DNA from: Paraphoma chrysanthemicola | Lineage: Eukaryota > Ascomycota > Dothideomycetes > Pleosporales > Phaeosphaeriaceae | Assembly (NCBI GenBank): GCA_020744225.1 | Contig: JAGMWG010000029.1 | Coordinates: forward strand, 1-64,000 | Direction: 5' to 3' | Length of the DNA: 64,000 bases | Made by a program: the position numbers and the translations under genes | Notes under the pieces: model-generated | Told to the model about the DNA's origin: nothing | What the model saw: only the letters and a program-made list of their open reading frames with translations | Database searches by the model: none | Shown: in pieces, positions 1-12,425 of the stretch | Layout: every line of letters starts with the position of its first letter | Numbering within the stretch: the stretch's first letter is position 1

Positions 1-3000
1 TCCCTGTTAGTCTCTGTTTCCCACGTGCAGCTTTGCTATTACTTCTCGTTGATCCATAGCTGATCAACATATGGTTTGCAACCAATCTCGCAACAATCAG
101 GGCCGCAGAGCACGTGCACCAGCCATCGCCCTGTGTGAAGCTTTGCTTCCTCCATCGCCGCAAAGCCAGTCGAGTGACGATCAAAACCAGAGCGAGCATG
201 AGACACACCCACATGGACACCGTTGACTGAACGTCAATCGCCATCCTGTCAGGCATGTCTCACAACAGGTTTCATACTCAAATTACAACCACGGTCGGAG
301 TATCGTTGAAACAAAGTGTGGGGAAATCTGGGGAAGTGCGCATGAAAATGAGACCTCAGCACACTTCATGGATCTGTCATGTGAGGTGACATGCGTCATG
401 AGAGAACACGGTGGAGACGGCGGGTCAGACCCAATCGGATGCCCTCACACATCATGGGCAACAAAACCTTATCTGAGCTAGCAGGCCAGGACCTCAGGAG
501 GAAAGTGCGATTGGATAATTGTGGGAGAGGAAGCGAGTGGCGCTGTCTAGAAGAGTGGGCTAGTTCAGGATTGCGCCGGTTGTCAATAAGAAAGGCCCGA
601 TGACGTTCTTGTGCTGCGCTGGCACATTTTTTTGTGCCCATGCGAAAGGCCATGTAATCGGGAGTCCTCTAAATCCGGGGCCATAGCACCGGGTTGTGGA
701 GATGCATGCAATACTTACTGTTAGTGGAGCATGTACACTGCAGAGCAACTTTTAGATGCAAAGGTTGAGATGGGGCATGAGTCATGGAACAATTGCAACG
801 CTAACGAGGAGCGGGGAAGCCAAGCATCCAGAATAGAAAGAGAGAGGACAGCATTTGTTTATCCTAAGCACTTAGCTATCGACAGATCTCCTTTTCTAGC
901 CTTCAGCACCATGCCTACGTTCAACGGTAGAGTTACGAAACAAAGGTATGCAAGTTTGGAAGGGCATACAGCATCGTGTCGTCGAGAAATTATGCCTCTA
1001 TGAGTCTATGTAAACAGACGTTGACAAGACTCGGATGTGGAATAGTGGCCTGGTCCTCTTATACTGGACTAGGGAGTAATACAAGCGACTTTACGACGCT
1101 TAAGTTCAAAGGCCAAAAACCTCAACAGTCCAGCCGCCACTGATGGCGCAATGTGTTCGAGGGCTAGCCCGAAACAACCGATAAACTTCTTACTATCACC
1201 ATGAATCAGGTTCCGTATACTGCGAGCCCTGATCCACCTGAACTCCAATCTGGTTAGCAGTTTTTGTTACGCCTAGCAAAGCCAATCACTGCTTAATCTG
1301 CTCGTAGCCAGCTTGTGGACGTCCTGAGGTATCAACTAGACCGTGAGCCACCAGGAATCATAGGCGCTTGCCAGTGTAGCTAGGATGCGCATTGTACATA
1401 AGCTGAGCCCAGTCTGCAGGATTATGTTGGAGACTTGCGCGCAGGTTTGATTGGCGCCAAGACGAGTGTAGGTCCGAACATGTACCAGTGAAGCATGCAG
1501 GCGCAAGGGCGATTCCAGAGGACGCAGCACCAAACTCGAAGACGTCCAGTATGAAGCCAGTATGACATTGACTATCATGCGACCGAAAGAACGACCATTA
1601 ACAAAAGATTTTTGATATATCGGCATTATACTTGGACATGATGTGAATTACCCTACTAACGATGCTGAGTGCGTTACTATGCCCTCTATAGGACGTCGTT
1701 CACGTCCCGGCAGCTGCTGTACTTTGGCTTTCGAGCGTAAATCAGAACAGAACCGAGGCTTTCAAAGCAGGTTGGCAGCTTGGTGCCGCTGTACCGCTGC
1801 AAAACAGTGCTCGCCGCAGGGAAGGAGCGGATGTGTCGATCATTGAAATCTGGACATGTTCATTCTGTTTTTTTTTACGGCAACTATAATGGCCGGGTTG
1901 GTCGCTAGCTTCTCAGGCACAATAATGTACATCTAACTCCTTCGAACCTAGTGACTTGTTTGAGGGTAGCCAAGGTCGAATTCACTGCGGCCAGCAACAT
2001 AAATATTGTGGTACCGAGGTAGCTAACTTTATTTTGTTGTTGCACTACCGTACATTAAAATGAGCTTAGCTTTAATCGTGTGATGCAATCCTTAAGGCAT
2101 GTTATAGCGGCTTATATGCGTTGCTGCTGCTGTTGCTGCTAACAATACCGAGCATGTACAGCTCTTAACTATTAAATTGCGGTTGTCTCAGCTTGTGAAT
2201 ATAAAATCCCGCCATCTTGGCAGCTAGACATGAGTTTTAACCTATATATTCTTCTTCGATAGCCTATCACAACGTGTGGTAGTGGGAAAAGCCAGTATGT
2301 AGATAGGCGGTCCCGAGGGCTTCGCAGACAGTACAAATTTGGGTTGTACTGCAAGTACATTACGGCTTATTTAGACACTTTGCCGTAAACACATTCGAAC
2401 TATCCCGTTGCGTTATTCTAGAATCTACTAAATTGCTTTATTGAGTGCATGGTTGTGCGCAGAGATGATCGTGCTTACGAGGTTTCTTTAAAATCTCGAG
2501 CAATGTGGCGCTCGTCCTGCTCTTTAGCAATTGAACAAAAGTGCCATCCTACTTAACAAAACGGCTGCACCTAATGGATTCTAAGTCCCACGATATTAGG
2601 AAACCTCGTTGAATGGTGTAAAATAAATGCTACAGATACACTAATCTACAAGCTGGGAGACACTATGAATGCAGGGCGCAGCTACAGCATTAGTAGTTAT
2701 ACATACATTACAGCGCTACTTGGCCTCTAATTCTTGTTTATACTGTACTAGACCTCTTGTCTACAAGCTATTCTTGCCGATGTAGCTGCTTTTGTTCTTT
2801 TACACAACATTATTGTTGTCTTTAACGCTTTAGAAGTTGGAATTGGAAGATGATTTCGTCTGACGAGTTTATCAAAGGGGGGTAGGCGAGGGCACATTTA
2901 AAGAAAGGCAATATTCAGTCTCTGGAGTCAACAGCTTGATGTCTCAGCTCGGGCGAGCACAACGGACTTTGGCACTCTGCAGCGCTCTACAGATGGTGTG

Positions 3001-3346
3001 ATATCCACGTCCTCTGTTACGCTTTCTTGGTCTTTGTCCAATGATTTTTTTTACAAACCTCGGATAGCCGCATCCGCTGTAGGTTATCTATTCGTACGCC
3101 GGACCCGCTTGATCCGATAGGAAGGTCGAGGCACGCGCCTGGTGATGCACATAAGTTCCTGCCTTTTGAGGCTAATCCATGCATGCTTGTGCACCTTGGC
3201 AACGTTGCAACGATGACGCCATATTGCTAGAACCAAACGAAGTACCATGCTGATATATAGATGCAGACTCCTAGCGTTGAATTCTCAACCACTGGCACTT
3301 TCCAATTTCCGACTCCATTGTGTTGGCGGAACTCTTTGAAAAAAAA
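1..3346. other. gene-poor left end
   Basis: No open frame here resembles a known family on either strand, and none shows codon-like continuity across plausible introns. There is a short CTG/TTG-rich microsatellite at about 2117-2141 and several AT-rich patches around 2000-2800. It may be intergenic or the remains of old repeats, but I see no terminal repeats or transposase. Confidence 0.5.
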
Positions 3347-4970
3347 ATGAAACGTGCAATCTTTGTCGCCACAGTCCTATCCGGTTTTCTGCAGGATTTT
3401 GCAATTGCAGTGTCTAAGTCAGATTTGACCCCAGAGAAGCTTTCAGCGGCGATTGAGCAAGATGGGTGAGTGCCCTCTCATTTGCGAAGTCGTTTCCGAC
3501 CCCGGGCTTCAAAGTTCAGCGGTAATCATCGCATACCAACGGAGGTTACAGGCTAAAGCAGAACCTGCGGGTACTTGACAAGATTGGCAAGAGGAACAAT
3601 GGCAATCGTGCTTTTGGAACCCAAGGGTACGCCGAGTCCTCCGATTATGTGCTGTCGCAAATTAGGATCAAACACGACAAGGACTTCCGGACCTGGACGC
3701 AACCATTCAACCATACGTACGAGGAGACACGAGATATATCAGTGACTGGCCCCGATGGTGAGAACGTCGAGGTTCGCAGTCTCATGTATAACAATCCGAC
3801 TCCGCTTCCTGATGGCGCAACTGGCGAGCTGGTAGCGGTTCCTGTGGATGATGTGCGCGGTAAGCTCCGGATTGTGATAGATCTACGGTGCCCGACTGAT
3901 GTCCTTCAGGAACAGGATGCTTCGAAGATCAGTGGATAGGCCTCAACGTCACTGGAAGATTGGCGCTCGTCAAACGTGGGGTTTGTAGTATATCAGACAA
4001 GCTCAAGATCGCCCAAAACCTTGGAGCATTAGGAGTTATTCTATTCCACAACACAAACAGCACTCCAAATAGTGCAACACTGAGTGCCGCAAACATTGGC
4101 CTTCTTGCTCCAACAGGGCTCGTTTCGCTTTCAACCGGTGAAGCTTGGCGAGCGCGTCTCGCGAATAACGAGACGCTGACCGTTACTTTAGTCGTTGATT
4201 CTGTGTCAGAGACACGGCTTTCCTGGAACGTGTTCTCGGAAACGCGCGAAGGCGACCCAAACAACATCATCATGCTGGGTGCGCATTTGGACTCCGTACA
4301 AGCTGGGCCAGGTATCAACGATGATGGTTCAGGTGTCACCGCTCAAATCGAGATCATCAAAGCTTTGCGCGGCTTCCGAGGAGTTAGAAATAAGATTCGG
4401 TTTGCCTTCTGGGGCGCTGAGGAGCCCGGACTTGTTGGCTCACTATTTTATACCCAGAGCCTGGCCCCGTCGGACGCGGATAAGATACGCTTCTACTACA
4501 ACTATGATATGATTGGTTCTCCAGAGCCAGTGTACGGGATCTATGTCGGCGATAACCCAGGAGATAAGGTTGGCGCCCGAATTCTACTGGATTATCTTGT
4601 CGCTGAGGGAAAGCCGGCATATTTCGGCTCATTCGGAACAGGGTCAGATTATGTAGGTTTCTTAGAGCTGGGTATTCCAAGCTCGGGGATTCATACGGGA
4701 GGCGGAGTGCCGGCAGATCCGTGCTACCATCTTGCGTGTGATACGTACGAAAATATCAGTTGGGAAGCGCTGACATTGAACACGATGGCCGCTGCAAAAG
4801 CAGCGGCTTCAATGGCTCTGTCAGTGAAGGATGTGCCTCCTAGGAATAGCACCAGCCTGAACCCAAGGCGCAGAATGGAGAACCCAGTGCAATTCTCGAC
4901 CTGGGAGAACATTGTACTCGAAGCTGCGGGCAGGCATTCATGTGCACTGGAGACTAAGCGTACTGTATAG
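3347..4970 (+). CDS. secreted M28 zinc aminopeptidase (leucine aminopeptidase 2-like)
   Basis: Model: exons 3347-3465, 3552-3859 and 3916-4970, giving 493 aa; the phases join cleanly. The product should be a secreted exopeptidase that removes N-terminal residues from peptides. Residues 1-21 look like a signal peptide. A protease-associated domain lies between the start and the catalytic core (motif GCFEDQW near 143, then LVKRGVC). The M28 metal ligands are visible in order: His in AHLDSV (about 266), Asp in NDDGSG (about 278), Glu in GAEEPG (about 311), Asp in YDMIGS (about 340) and His in CYHLACD (about 414). Length fits the fungal LAP2 group. The second intron hides the start of the PA motif, so the long frame beginning near 3960 is not the true start. 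The next gene is another secreted peptidase on the same strand. Confidence 0.9.
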
Positions 4971-5456
4971 CTTTGGCGGGGGTTCTAGGCTAAGCTGTAG
5001 CTATGTTATATTATCAAGTTACACTTCCACCCGTGTATTATATGTACTTCAATAACGTTCCATTTCGCTGCATGGCGCAGTGGGTGCGGACCTGCGTCCT
5101 GACATCTACTATATTCAGGCTTTGTGTTTTATCAAAATGTTTAGGTACTTATGTCGTAGAAGATAAGCTGATAGCTGTATACCGAGACCTATAAAATATA
5201 TTATTCCTATGGAATTATAAGAAGTATTAGTAAGAACTTAGTAATGATCTATACTTCTTCGACCTTCCTGAGAAGTCTTAGCGGATATGGAACCAAAAAG
5301 CTTACACGCTGTAATAGGCAGGCAATTAGCAATCCTTTCTCTAGTAGGTAAAGCTCAAAGATGGTGTGATTTACACAGTTGCGAACGCAATGAGGGCGAG
5401 AGAGGACTATATTCTTATACTCTCTTCTCGGGGCGTGAAACCTCAATCGTACCAAC
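4971..5456. other. intergenic
   Basis: AT-rich spacer between two same-strand secreted peptidase genes. I see no further gene. Confidence 0.5.
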
Positions 5457-6400
5457 ATGTTGAACAGAGTATACGGCTGCCTCGCGGCAACATTCTTAAC
5501 CTTCGGCTTCGCGTTTCCGACCACTGACAGTCCAAATACGACTTTTATTGGCCCTGAGCGTGGCCATCTTGTGATTGTCGGTGGTAATTTACAGAATGAC
5601 GTCATCTGGCAGCGCATAATTGATCTTGCTGGTGGACCAAATGCCGCCATCGTTGTGATTCCTACCGCGGGAGGGGAGCCATCCTACACCTCAAATTTCT
5701 CATCTGCCGTAACGTTGCGTCAACTGGGCGCCACAAATGTCACAGTATTGCACACATACGATCCTGCGGAAGCTGATACGGACGATTTTGTTGCGCCATT
5801 GCTTGGGGCCAAGGGCATCTTCATTGGCGGCGGAAGACAATGGAGGTTAGTTGATGCGTACGCTGGTACAAAAACGGAGAAGGCGCTGCAAGCTGTTCTC
5901 GACCGTGGGGGCGTCATATCTGGATCCAGCGCAGGCGCGAGCATCATCGGCAGTTTCCTGGCCCGTGGTGATACTGCGAATAATCAGATCATGATCGGTG
6001 ATCATACCGTAGGATTTGGATACCGTAAGTAATGCTGGTGCACGAATTATGCCATATACGAGACATTCACTGACTCGATCCTAAACCTTTAGTGAGAAAT
6101 ACAGCAATCGATCAGCATGTGCTTGTGCGAAACAGACATTTTGACATGTTCGACATCCTCCAGGCCTATCCGGAACTATTGGGTCTGGCTGTAGATGAGG
6201 ATACAGCGTTGGTCGTTCATCAGAATGAGGCAGAGGTATTAGGCAGCACATACGCCCTTATTTACGATGGAGGCTTTTGGTCAAGGGAAGGGAGCGACTT
6301 GAAGAACCTGCCAGCAGCAAATGCGAGGTTTTATTTCCTTAAACCCGGCGACAAGTACGATCTTGGTGCTAGAAAGGTGATTGAATCAGCCTCAATCTGA
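5457..6400 (+). CDS. secreted S51 peptidase, cyanophycinase-like
   Basis: Exons 5457-6024 and 6093-6400 give 291 aa; the joined codon restores a continuous frame (GFGY then LRNTAIDQH). The N-terminus is a hydrophobic signal peptide of about 20 residues. The core has the family pattern: a VIVGG strand near 39, PTAGGEP near 69, the GGGRQ loop near 124 and the nucleophile elbow GSSAGA with the probable catalytic Ser near 158. Family members are serine exopeptidases or hydrolases of unusual peptides. The natural substrate in fungi is not known, so cyanophycin cleavage should not be assumed. It lies about 490 bp behind the M28 aminopeptidase, so the two may serve the same extracellular nitrogen scavenging. 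Confidence 0.85.
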
Positions 6401-7189
6401 ATACAGATGTAGATGCGCCTTGTACATGTCACAGGACTGTTCTCGATATCGGCGAGCAGAAATTGAAGTGTATCAGCATCAGCTTCCTCCTTAAATGCAT
6501 CACGCCTAGTCTCAATTAGCAATGTGTGCCGGAAAGTAAGCGTGAGAGTTACAGTATCTAAAGCTTCAACCACAAGGATACAAGCTGACCATCTCGATGC
6601 GACATCGTCAAGAGGTGAGTTCTAATTTCTAGTGGGGATGTCTGTATAATGCTTATCAGGGAGGACGAAATGGAACCACAGAGAGGGGAGGAGACCACAG
6701 CACCGTGTCTTGATCGTCGTCGTGATTATTATGGTGCACTATCACCTTGCCATTGTTCTCCGATGTGCTACTAGCTCTTGTGCATCTCACCTCGCTCCGA
6801 GTATTGTCAGAGATAAGACTCTGATTGGCATCGAGTGCTTTGGTCGCTCCAACTCACTGCGGAAGCTCAGGAAGTGCCAGTCGTGAAGTCGACGGATTTG
6901 TGGGCACAGGTATGCGCACACCAGGATGCATGAGGTTACCGCAGATACATTTACGATAGACCGGTACAAAACCTCCGAAACAAATGCAATGGAGGGGTGC
7001 ACTAGTAATTTAGTGTTCCCATGTTGTGCCTCGGTATCTCTCGGCTGCCCCACAGAAGAGGGAGGAGACGGGCAACGCTAGCTACATCCTTCCTTCCGCG
7101 AATGCGCAGGGACACTTCTCTACCATCAACACAGTCGCTGTGTGGCAAATATACCCGTTCTAATTCTCTGTAATCGAACTCGCTCCAAT
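6401..7189. other. intergenic
   Basis: About 790 bp with only short frames that do not resemble any family. Probably 3' flank of the S51 gene and promoter of the next gene. Confidence 0.45.
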
Positions 7190-7674
7190 ATGACGATCGA
7201 CATCAGTAAGTGTACACTTTTGAATTGCACGTGGGACATCTTCTAACCTCGTCCTTCTGCCTCTCGCAGTTGCTATAATAACGCCAAAGCGGGGAAAGGC
7301 AAAGAGAGAAAGTCTTGCCCAAAGCGGATTCTCGCGCATCGCTAATGGCACTTCAGGTTGAGGAACTTCTTACTCAGGCGGCGGCGGAAGCCCAAGCGAA
7401 TGAGCCGGGCACCTTACGCTACCACCTCCATCAAGAGACAAAAGGAGATACGCCATCATTCGTCATGCTGGAAACGTACGTCGACGCATATCGCTGAGTG
7501 GCCAATCGCGACTAACACAATAACAGGTACAAGGATAAGGCTGCGATTGACGTGCATGGCAAAAGTGAAGCCTTCAAGAACATGGGAAGAATCATGAAGA
7601 AGGAGGATTTGCTTGCTGGACCCACGAAAATCATGTTCACGAAAGAAGTTGGAGGATATGCTAGCAAGCTTTAA
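7190..7674 (+). CDS. small antibiotic-biosynthesis-monooxygenase (ABM) domain protein
   Basis: Proposed exons are 7190-7205, 7270-7298, 7357-7475 and 7527-7674, giving about 103 aa. The pattern is ABM-like: an initial strand ending TPKRGK, helix VEELL, motif NEPGTLRYHL, then FVMLETYKDKAAIDVHG and the final strand. Such small dimeric proteins include quinol monooxygenases and related enzymes. The second intron is not standard. A GC-AG intron (GC at 7299, AG at 7355-7356) keeps frame, whereas the nearby GT at 7312 does not. If the GC donor is not used, the gene would be frameshifted. The domain call is firm, the exact splice less so. Its place ahead of a catabolic region suggests oxidation of a small aromatic, but that is inference. 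Confidence 0.7.
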
Positions 7675-8439
7675 TGTATGAAAGGACTAGCACCGGTCAA
7701 TGCAATGATGTTGCGCGTCACATTTCGGTGGGTACTTGATTATCTTAGAGTACAAGACTTGTTATGGAATTCGCACTCGTTAGTTGCGGCCATATCTGAC
7801 TGTAGTACCTTGTCAAGGACTAACAAGCGGACAGGATCATACAGATTCTATTGCACAATTTCCTAGGCCCTGATGCTAGTCTTTTGGTGAGGTATGGCAT
7901 AAAACCGCAGTAGTGCGCCCTTTGTCAAAGAGCTTGACATATGGTCTTTCCGGTACTGCCTTTCCGACTGTTGGCTCGCATTGTTAATGTTGGAAGGCTC
8001 CAAGGGTTTGACTTGCAGAGTCGGAATGATGAAGAGTTTCGACATTATCCACGCTTCTGTGTTGCAGCCATTCTCAAGTCAATGATTAGAAGCCGTCGGG
8101 TTTCAATGCGCGTAGAGTATTGTGATACATTGTGCGGAACGATACCTCTCTTGCATAGGCTTGGGAGATCCTAACACGTACTATTCGAAGAATTGAGTAG
8201 TGAGGACTCGAACTTTGCGTTTGGAACTTATGATATAAACTTCCTAGTGGTAGTGGTAAGAAAACATGTCATAGTTGCATAGCCAAGGGGAAACTCTAGA
8301 ACAAGGTCTGAAAAGGCGCTTGTTGTACTTTTTGGTTTTGGTCAGTCACATACGGAAGAGAAACTGACACGGGGGTGACAGGCCTCGTTTAAGCTTCCAC
8401 AGGGTTCTCTTGACCTCTGTAACCTGCAGCATAATATCC
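7675..8439. other. intergenic
   Basis: No gene recognised. The right part may hold further eroded sequence from the beta-xylosidase pseudogene that follows. Confidence 0.4.
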
Positions 8440-9460
8440 AGGACCTTGTCTCGCTCGGTCCGTGGGTGGCTGCCGCTATGTATCCGAGACCTCGCCCGCC
8501 TCGTCACCAATCAGCGTGAATCGGGAAACAACTAGGGGCTGGTCGTCCACAAGCAGGCTACAGTCTGCTGGCTTGCGATATTAGGTGCAAGCTGCGGCGA
8601 AGCGTTCGTCGCAATGGCATCCCATCCGAGCTGTCTGTACGGTTGATCATCCGGCGAATCAAACCAGCCCACACGCAGAAGCGACGAAAATTCTCTCATC
8701 AGGGCCTGGCTAAGCACCGTCTCACTGACAAGATGTTGTGTAAAGTCCCGGGCAGGTAATATTGCATGTATGTGTCGCAATCAAGGTCAGTCCCAGCAAT
8801 AGGTGAGTCTGCCACAGCTTGTTCGCGGGTCTTGGACCACTCATGGGGAAGTCATACGGTTGTGGCATTGCAATCACTCGTTACCCCTTCCTCGGTTGAG
8901 TTCCAACCCAAGTTTTCGCCGAGGATTACATGTAATAGGTCAGGGTCGGCACAAGTCGGCATGCCGTTGACAGAATTGTATGAGCACATGGAAGCGCCAA
9001 CGTCACTCCTCTCACAAAGTTCGAAATTGGGAAGGTAGTACTCGAACGGGTCTTGATGTGAGATTTGTGCATCAAATTTGCATCTGTGTGCATCTCTTTA
9101 ATATTGCGCAGGCAATTGTCGAGCGCTTTGTAATAAAGCTTACCGGTAGTTGCCTGTTCCAATCTTCGATCTTGTAACCAGCGAAGTGTTTGCATATCAC
9201 AACTACTCGCTTATGCTGATCGCCGGAGTCACCCTGAAGACCCTTGATTGAAGCCGAAGCCTGAACGTACGAAGACAAATGGTAAGGGTCTTCGTTCCGA
9301 CCTGGATCAACAATGTCGTCCACATGTAGAATGTGATACATACCGGTTTGCGTGGTTGAAGGCTCTCGCCTCGGTTGACATGACTGTCGCAATGGCCGTG
9401 ATTAATGCATACCTGATTGGAGTCAGCCTTCAATGCACCTCCTGACCAGGTATAGTTGGC
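8440..9460 (-). pseudogene. decayed GH3 beta-xylosidase
   Basis: Reading the minus strand from high to low coordinates gives successive GH3 beta-xylosidase blocks in the right order but in different frames. STEARAFNHANR lies near 9385-9350. GRNEDPYHLSSYV and CKHFAGYKIEDWN lie near 9305-9165, MCSYNSVNGMPTCADPDLLH near 8990-8930, and LPHEWSKTREQAVADS with IAGTDLDC near 8855-8785. FSSLLRVGWFDSPDDQPYRQ and LGWDAIATNAS follow near 8700-8595. There is an in-frame stop just before LPHEWS, a frameshift after the LPGTL block near 8740, and apparent loss of the segment around the normal WTPNINP motif. The C-terminal half of the family is missing or unrecognisable after about 8460. An N-terminal remnant may continue to about 9700. 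The gene once encoded a hemicellulose-degrading enzyme and is now broken. Confidence 0.85.
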
Positions 9461-10197
9461 GTGTAATCCGCATTCTGCTTTATCTGCCTGAAGTACGCCT
9501 CATGTCCTCACTACAAGTTCTATATTTGACTCGAGAACAATAGCCGTAGCACTACGCGTGCATAGCTGGCTGTGTTACGATGGTACCTGCCACAATGTAG
9601 GTACGTCATCCATGGCACAAACGGCCGCCCTGGCTACGCCATCAGGACCCAAGCCTCTCGCTATTGTTGTCTACGGGACACCCGATGCATGTCGGTAAGT
9701 CTCCGGATTGCCAAGTATAGAACTTCCGGGTGGATGCCAGCAATGTCAGGGGTTCACACAAAAGGCGAAGTGTGGAGTACATCATTGGCTTTGCATTCGG
9801 GCAGAACTGAGCGATCGACCCCTGCTGGCGAAGTCGACTTCCGAAAATCGTGTGGGCTTGGGGAGGCAGTCGCCTATTCTTCCGCCCTCTAGGCAATGGG
9901 AACGAGGCTTTAATCATTACCCAAGCTGACTGTATGTGCGCTGCACTCATACCAATTAGCCGACGTAGTGTTCATGCTGTCCAGTGGCAGGCGGGAGGGT
10001 CAAGTATATGTAGCTTGGTAGGTTGCTGGAATCTTATTCATTTCCCCATTCTCAGGCATATCGAGCAAGTCAAGGTTATGCCTGAAATCGAAGCTGGCAC
10101 TCTTGAGCCGTAGCATTGTGATTTGTGTTGACTCCGTTCAACCTGAGTACCATGATTTCAACGCACTTCGATTTTAACACACCACAAAACGCGACCT
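9461..10197. other. intergenic with possible pseudogene remnant
   Basis: May contain the eroded N-terminal end of the GH3 gene (weak similarity near 9600-9700, minus strand). Nothing else recognised. Confidence 0.35.
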
Positions 10198-11993
10198 TTA
10201 CGATGTCCACTTGGATCGCTTTACAGTCATTGGCATTCCATCGCGGGGCCTCGCCTCAAAGACAAATTGCTGAAAAGCACGATCTCCGAAAGTCAAATCC
10301 CAATCAGTCCAGCCCACTCTTGGAGTCTTGCTCGGCTTGAGGTCTGCACAAGTGAAGTCGAAATCTCTCACAGTTAGCAATAGCGCAATTTTCAGCTCGT
10401 CCATAGCCAGTGGCTGTCCAAGACAGCCTCGTGGGCCCCTTTCAAAAGGACGCCATGCATGACGCGGGAAATCCTCTCGAGCGTATCGGTCGGGGTCAAA
10501 TTGTCTGGAATTATGAAAAATGTTGTTGTCCATGTGCATTGACATTTGCACTGGACATATCATTTTCCCTCTAGTGGAGAACTGCTGCCCTTGGTAGAGT
10601 AAGAACTTCTCGGTGGGGTGTTCCATGCGAGCGGTGTTGCCTATCGGGTAGAAGCGGAGAACCTCTTTGATGACATTGGTCGTGTACTCGAGTTGGTTGA
10701 GCTTGTACGGATCGTTCTGTAGCATTTTGAAAGAAGCCTCGACACCTGGTGTGAATATTGTATCGTGCTCTTCGCGCAACTTGCGAATCACGTCAGGGTG
10801 GACGGACAGCCTAACAATTGGTCAGCGCAGACTCGGTAGACTTCCTTGATCCAACCCACATCATCATCAGGTAGCATATGACGTCTGACGTTGTTCCAGT
10901 GCCAGCTATCAACAATGTTTTCACTTGTGTGATTGCGGTGTCGAGGAATGACGGTTCGAGACCTTCCTTGCCGGAATGGCGAATCTCCTCCATGTAGTCA
11001 CGCAGAATAAGATCCATGATGCTAAGCCCTTTTCGAACACTGAGGTCCGTCTTCTCCCGTACAAGGACGTCAAATCTCTTCTTCACCATTGTACCCAAGA
11101 CCGCATCCAATTTCTGCGCTTCGGCCTGTACGACGCGCCTTGAAAAGAAATTTTGGATGATATTGTAGGACTCACGGGTCGTTGCGAATGCTCGACTCAT
11201 TGCCTCCCAATGCTCCAGGGCAGCGCTACCCTTCGTCTTCGCGTTTAACGACTCCCCAAACGTTGCTCTGCCGATGACGTCGAAAGTCGAATGTAGAGTC
11301 AGCTCCTCGAGGCTGAATTTCTCCCCCGACTCTGCCTTGCTGTGAAGAATGGAGCGGAACTCCATCAGCTCTTCGGCGATCTTGCTGAATTTAGTCGTGG
11401 TTCTGAAGACTGTTCCATCATAGGACTCACCGCAGGGCGCATGTTGCTAATATGCTGGATGGCAAAGGCCGGAGAGAGCATCTTATGGAGATACTTCCAG
11501 CGAGGGCCATCGGTAGTGACAATATTTCCTGCGCCGATTAAGGGCTACGAAATGGGTGAGAGGGCGCCACTTTACAGGCGGACGCGGGAGGGGGGGGGGG
11601 GGGGGAACCAACATCGACGAACCACTTTTCCGCTTCGTGCTTCGGATGGTTCTTGGTGACTGTCATGTGCAAGGCGACATCCGGATCGACGACCACCACT
11701 TGGCCACAGCCTGCAGGCCACAGATCCAGATAGAAGACGCCAGGCATGTTGTACTTGTGGGCGATGGTAGTGACAGCCGATTGGTAGTGGACGTCGGTAG
11801 GTAGCGATGCCATGGTCTCTCCCATCAGCTTGAGGTGACCCCAGAACCAGTGATGCGGTGGTTTGGGTACGTTTCTATAGAACCGTCGCTCCTGCAACAT
11901 GCGAAAAGTAAAGTATGCGAGGGCAGCAACAACAGTGGCAGCAGCCATGGCCGCCCATGACAAGCCAGGCGGAGAAGGCATGGTGGTGAGCAA
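10198..11993 (-). CDS. cytochrome P450 monooxygenase, membrane-anchored
   Basis: Minus-strand exons 11993-11613, 11544-11431, 11380-10860 and 10810-10198 give 542 aa. An N-terminal membrane anchor (about 12-30) is followed by a proline hinge. P450 marks include AGTGTTSD in the I-helix, the ExxR of KEVLRFYP near 388, FDPDRY, and the heme loop FERGPRGCLG with the Cys near 468. Exon 1 joins WFVD to PLIGAG across an intron that holds a run of 16 G (plus strand 11590-11605) next to a weak donor. The second intron needs an AAG acceptor (11381) in preference to a CAG four bases upstream, because only the AAG keeps frame into IAEELMEFRS. A second ATG at 11981 is possible. Substrate unknown. The gene is followed by a lactonase-like hydrolase on the same strand. 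Confidence 0.85.
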
Positions 11994-12425
11994 CTGTGCG
12001 CGAAGGTAGCTTGCTGGTGGTTGCTCAGGAACTGTGCAACAGGGGCCGAGTCGCGTTATCTTGAGCCGTCGTGGTACCTTAAAAGGTGTCGTTGTAACTT
12101 AAGGCCTCCCGCGTTGTTATCCACACCACGTGAGGGCGGCTGGACCGAGCCGTGACCATTTGGTTTGACGCCAGCAGGGTGGCGCGTCGAAAGTGCTGCG
12201 GGCGTAATAATGTACAATTGCCATAAGGGATCGGAAGCCTGTGTGCGATTGGAGGTGTCGTGGGAACCGAAGCCAGTCAGCAGGCCCAAGTGGAGGTCAA
12301 CCCCAAATTGACCAACGATGATGGTTCATGTTAGCCCGTCTGACATAAGCCGGTACCCATTCGTGGTCGCAAGCACCTGCACTAGGACGTACACTGCAAA
12401 TGAACGGCACGCAAATTGATCGCAT
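11994..12425. other. intergenic
   Basis: Promoter side of the P450 and 3' side of the hydrolase gene. No further gene seen. Confidence 0.5.
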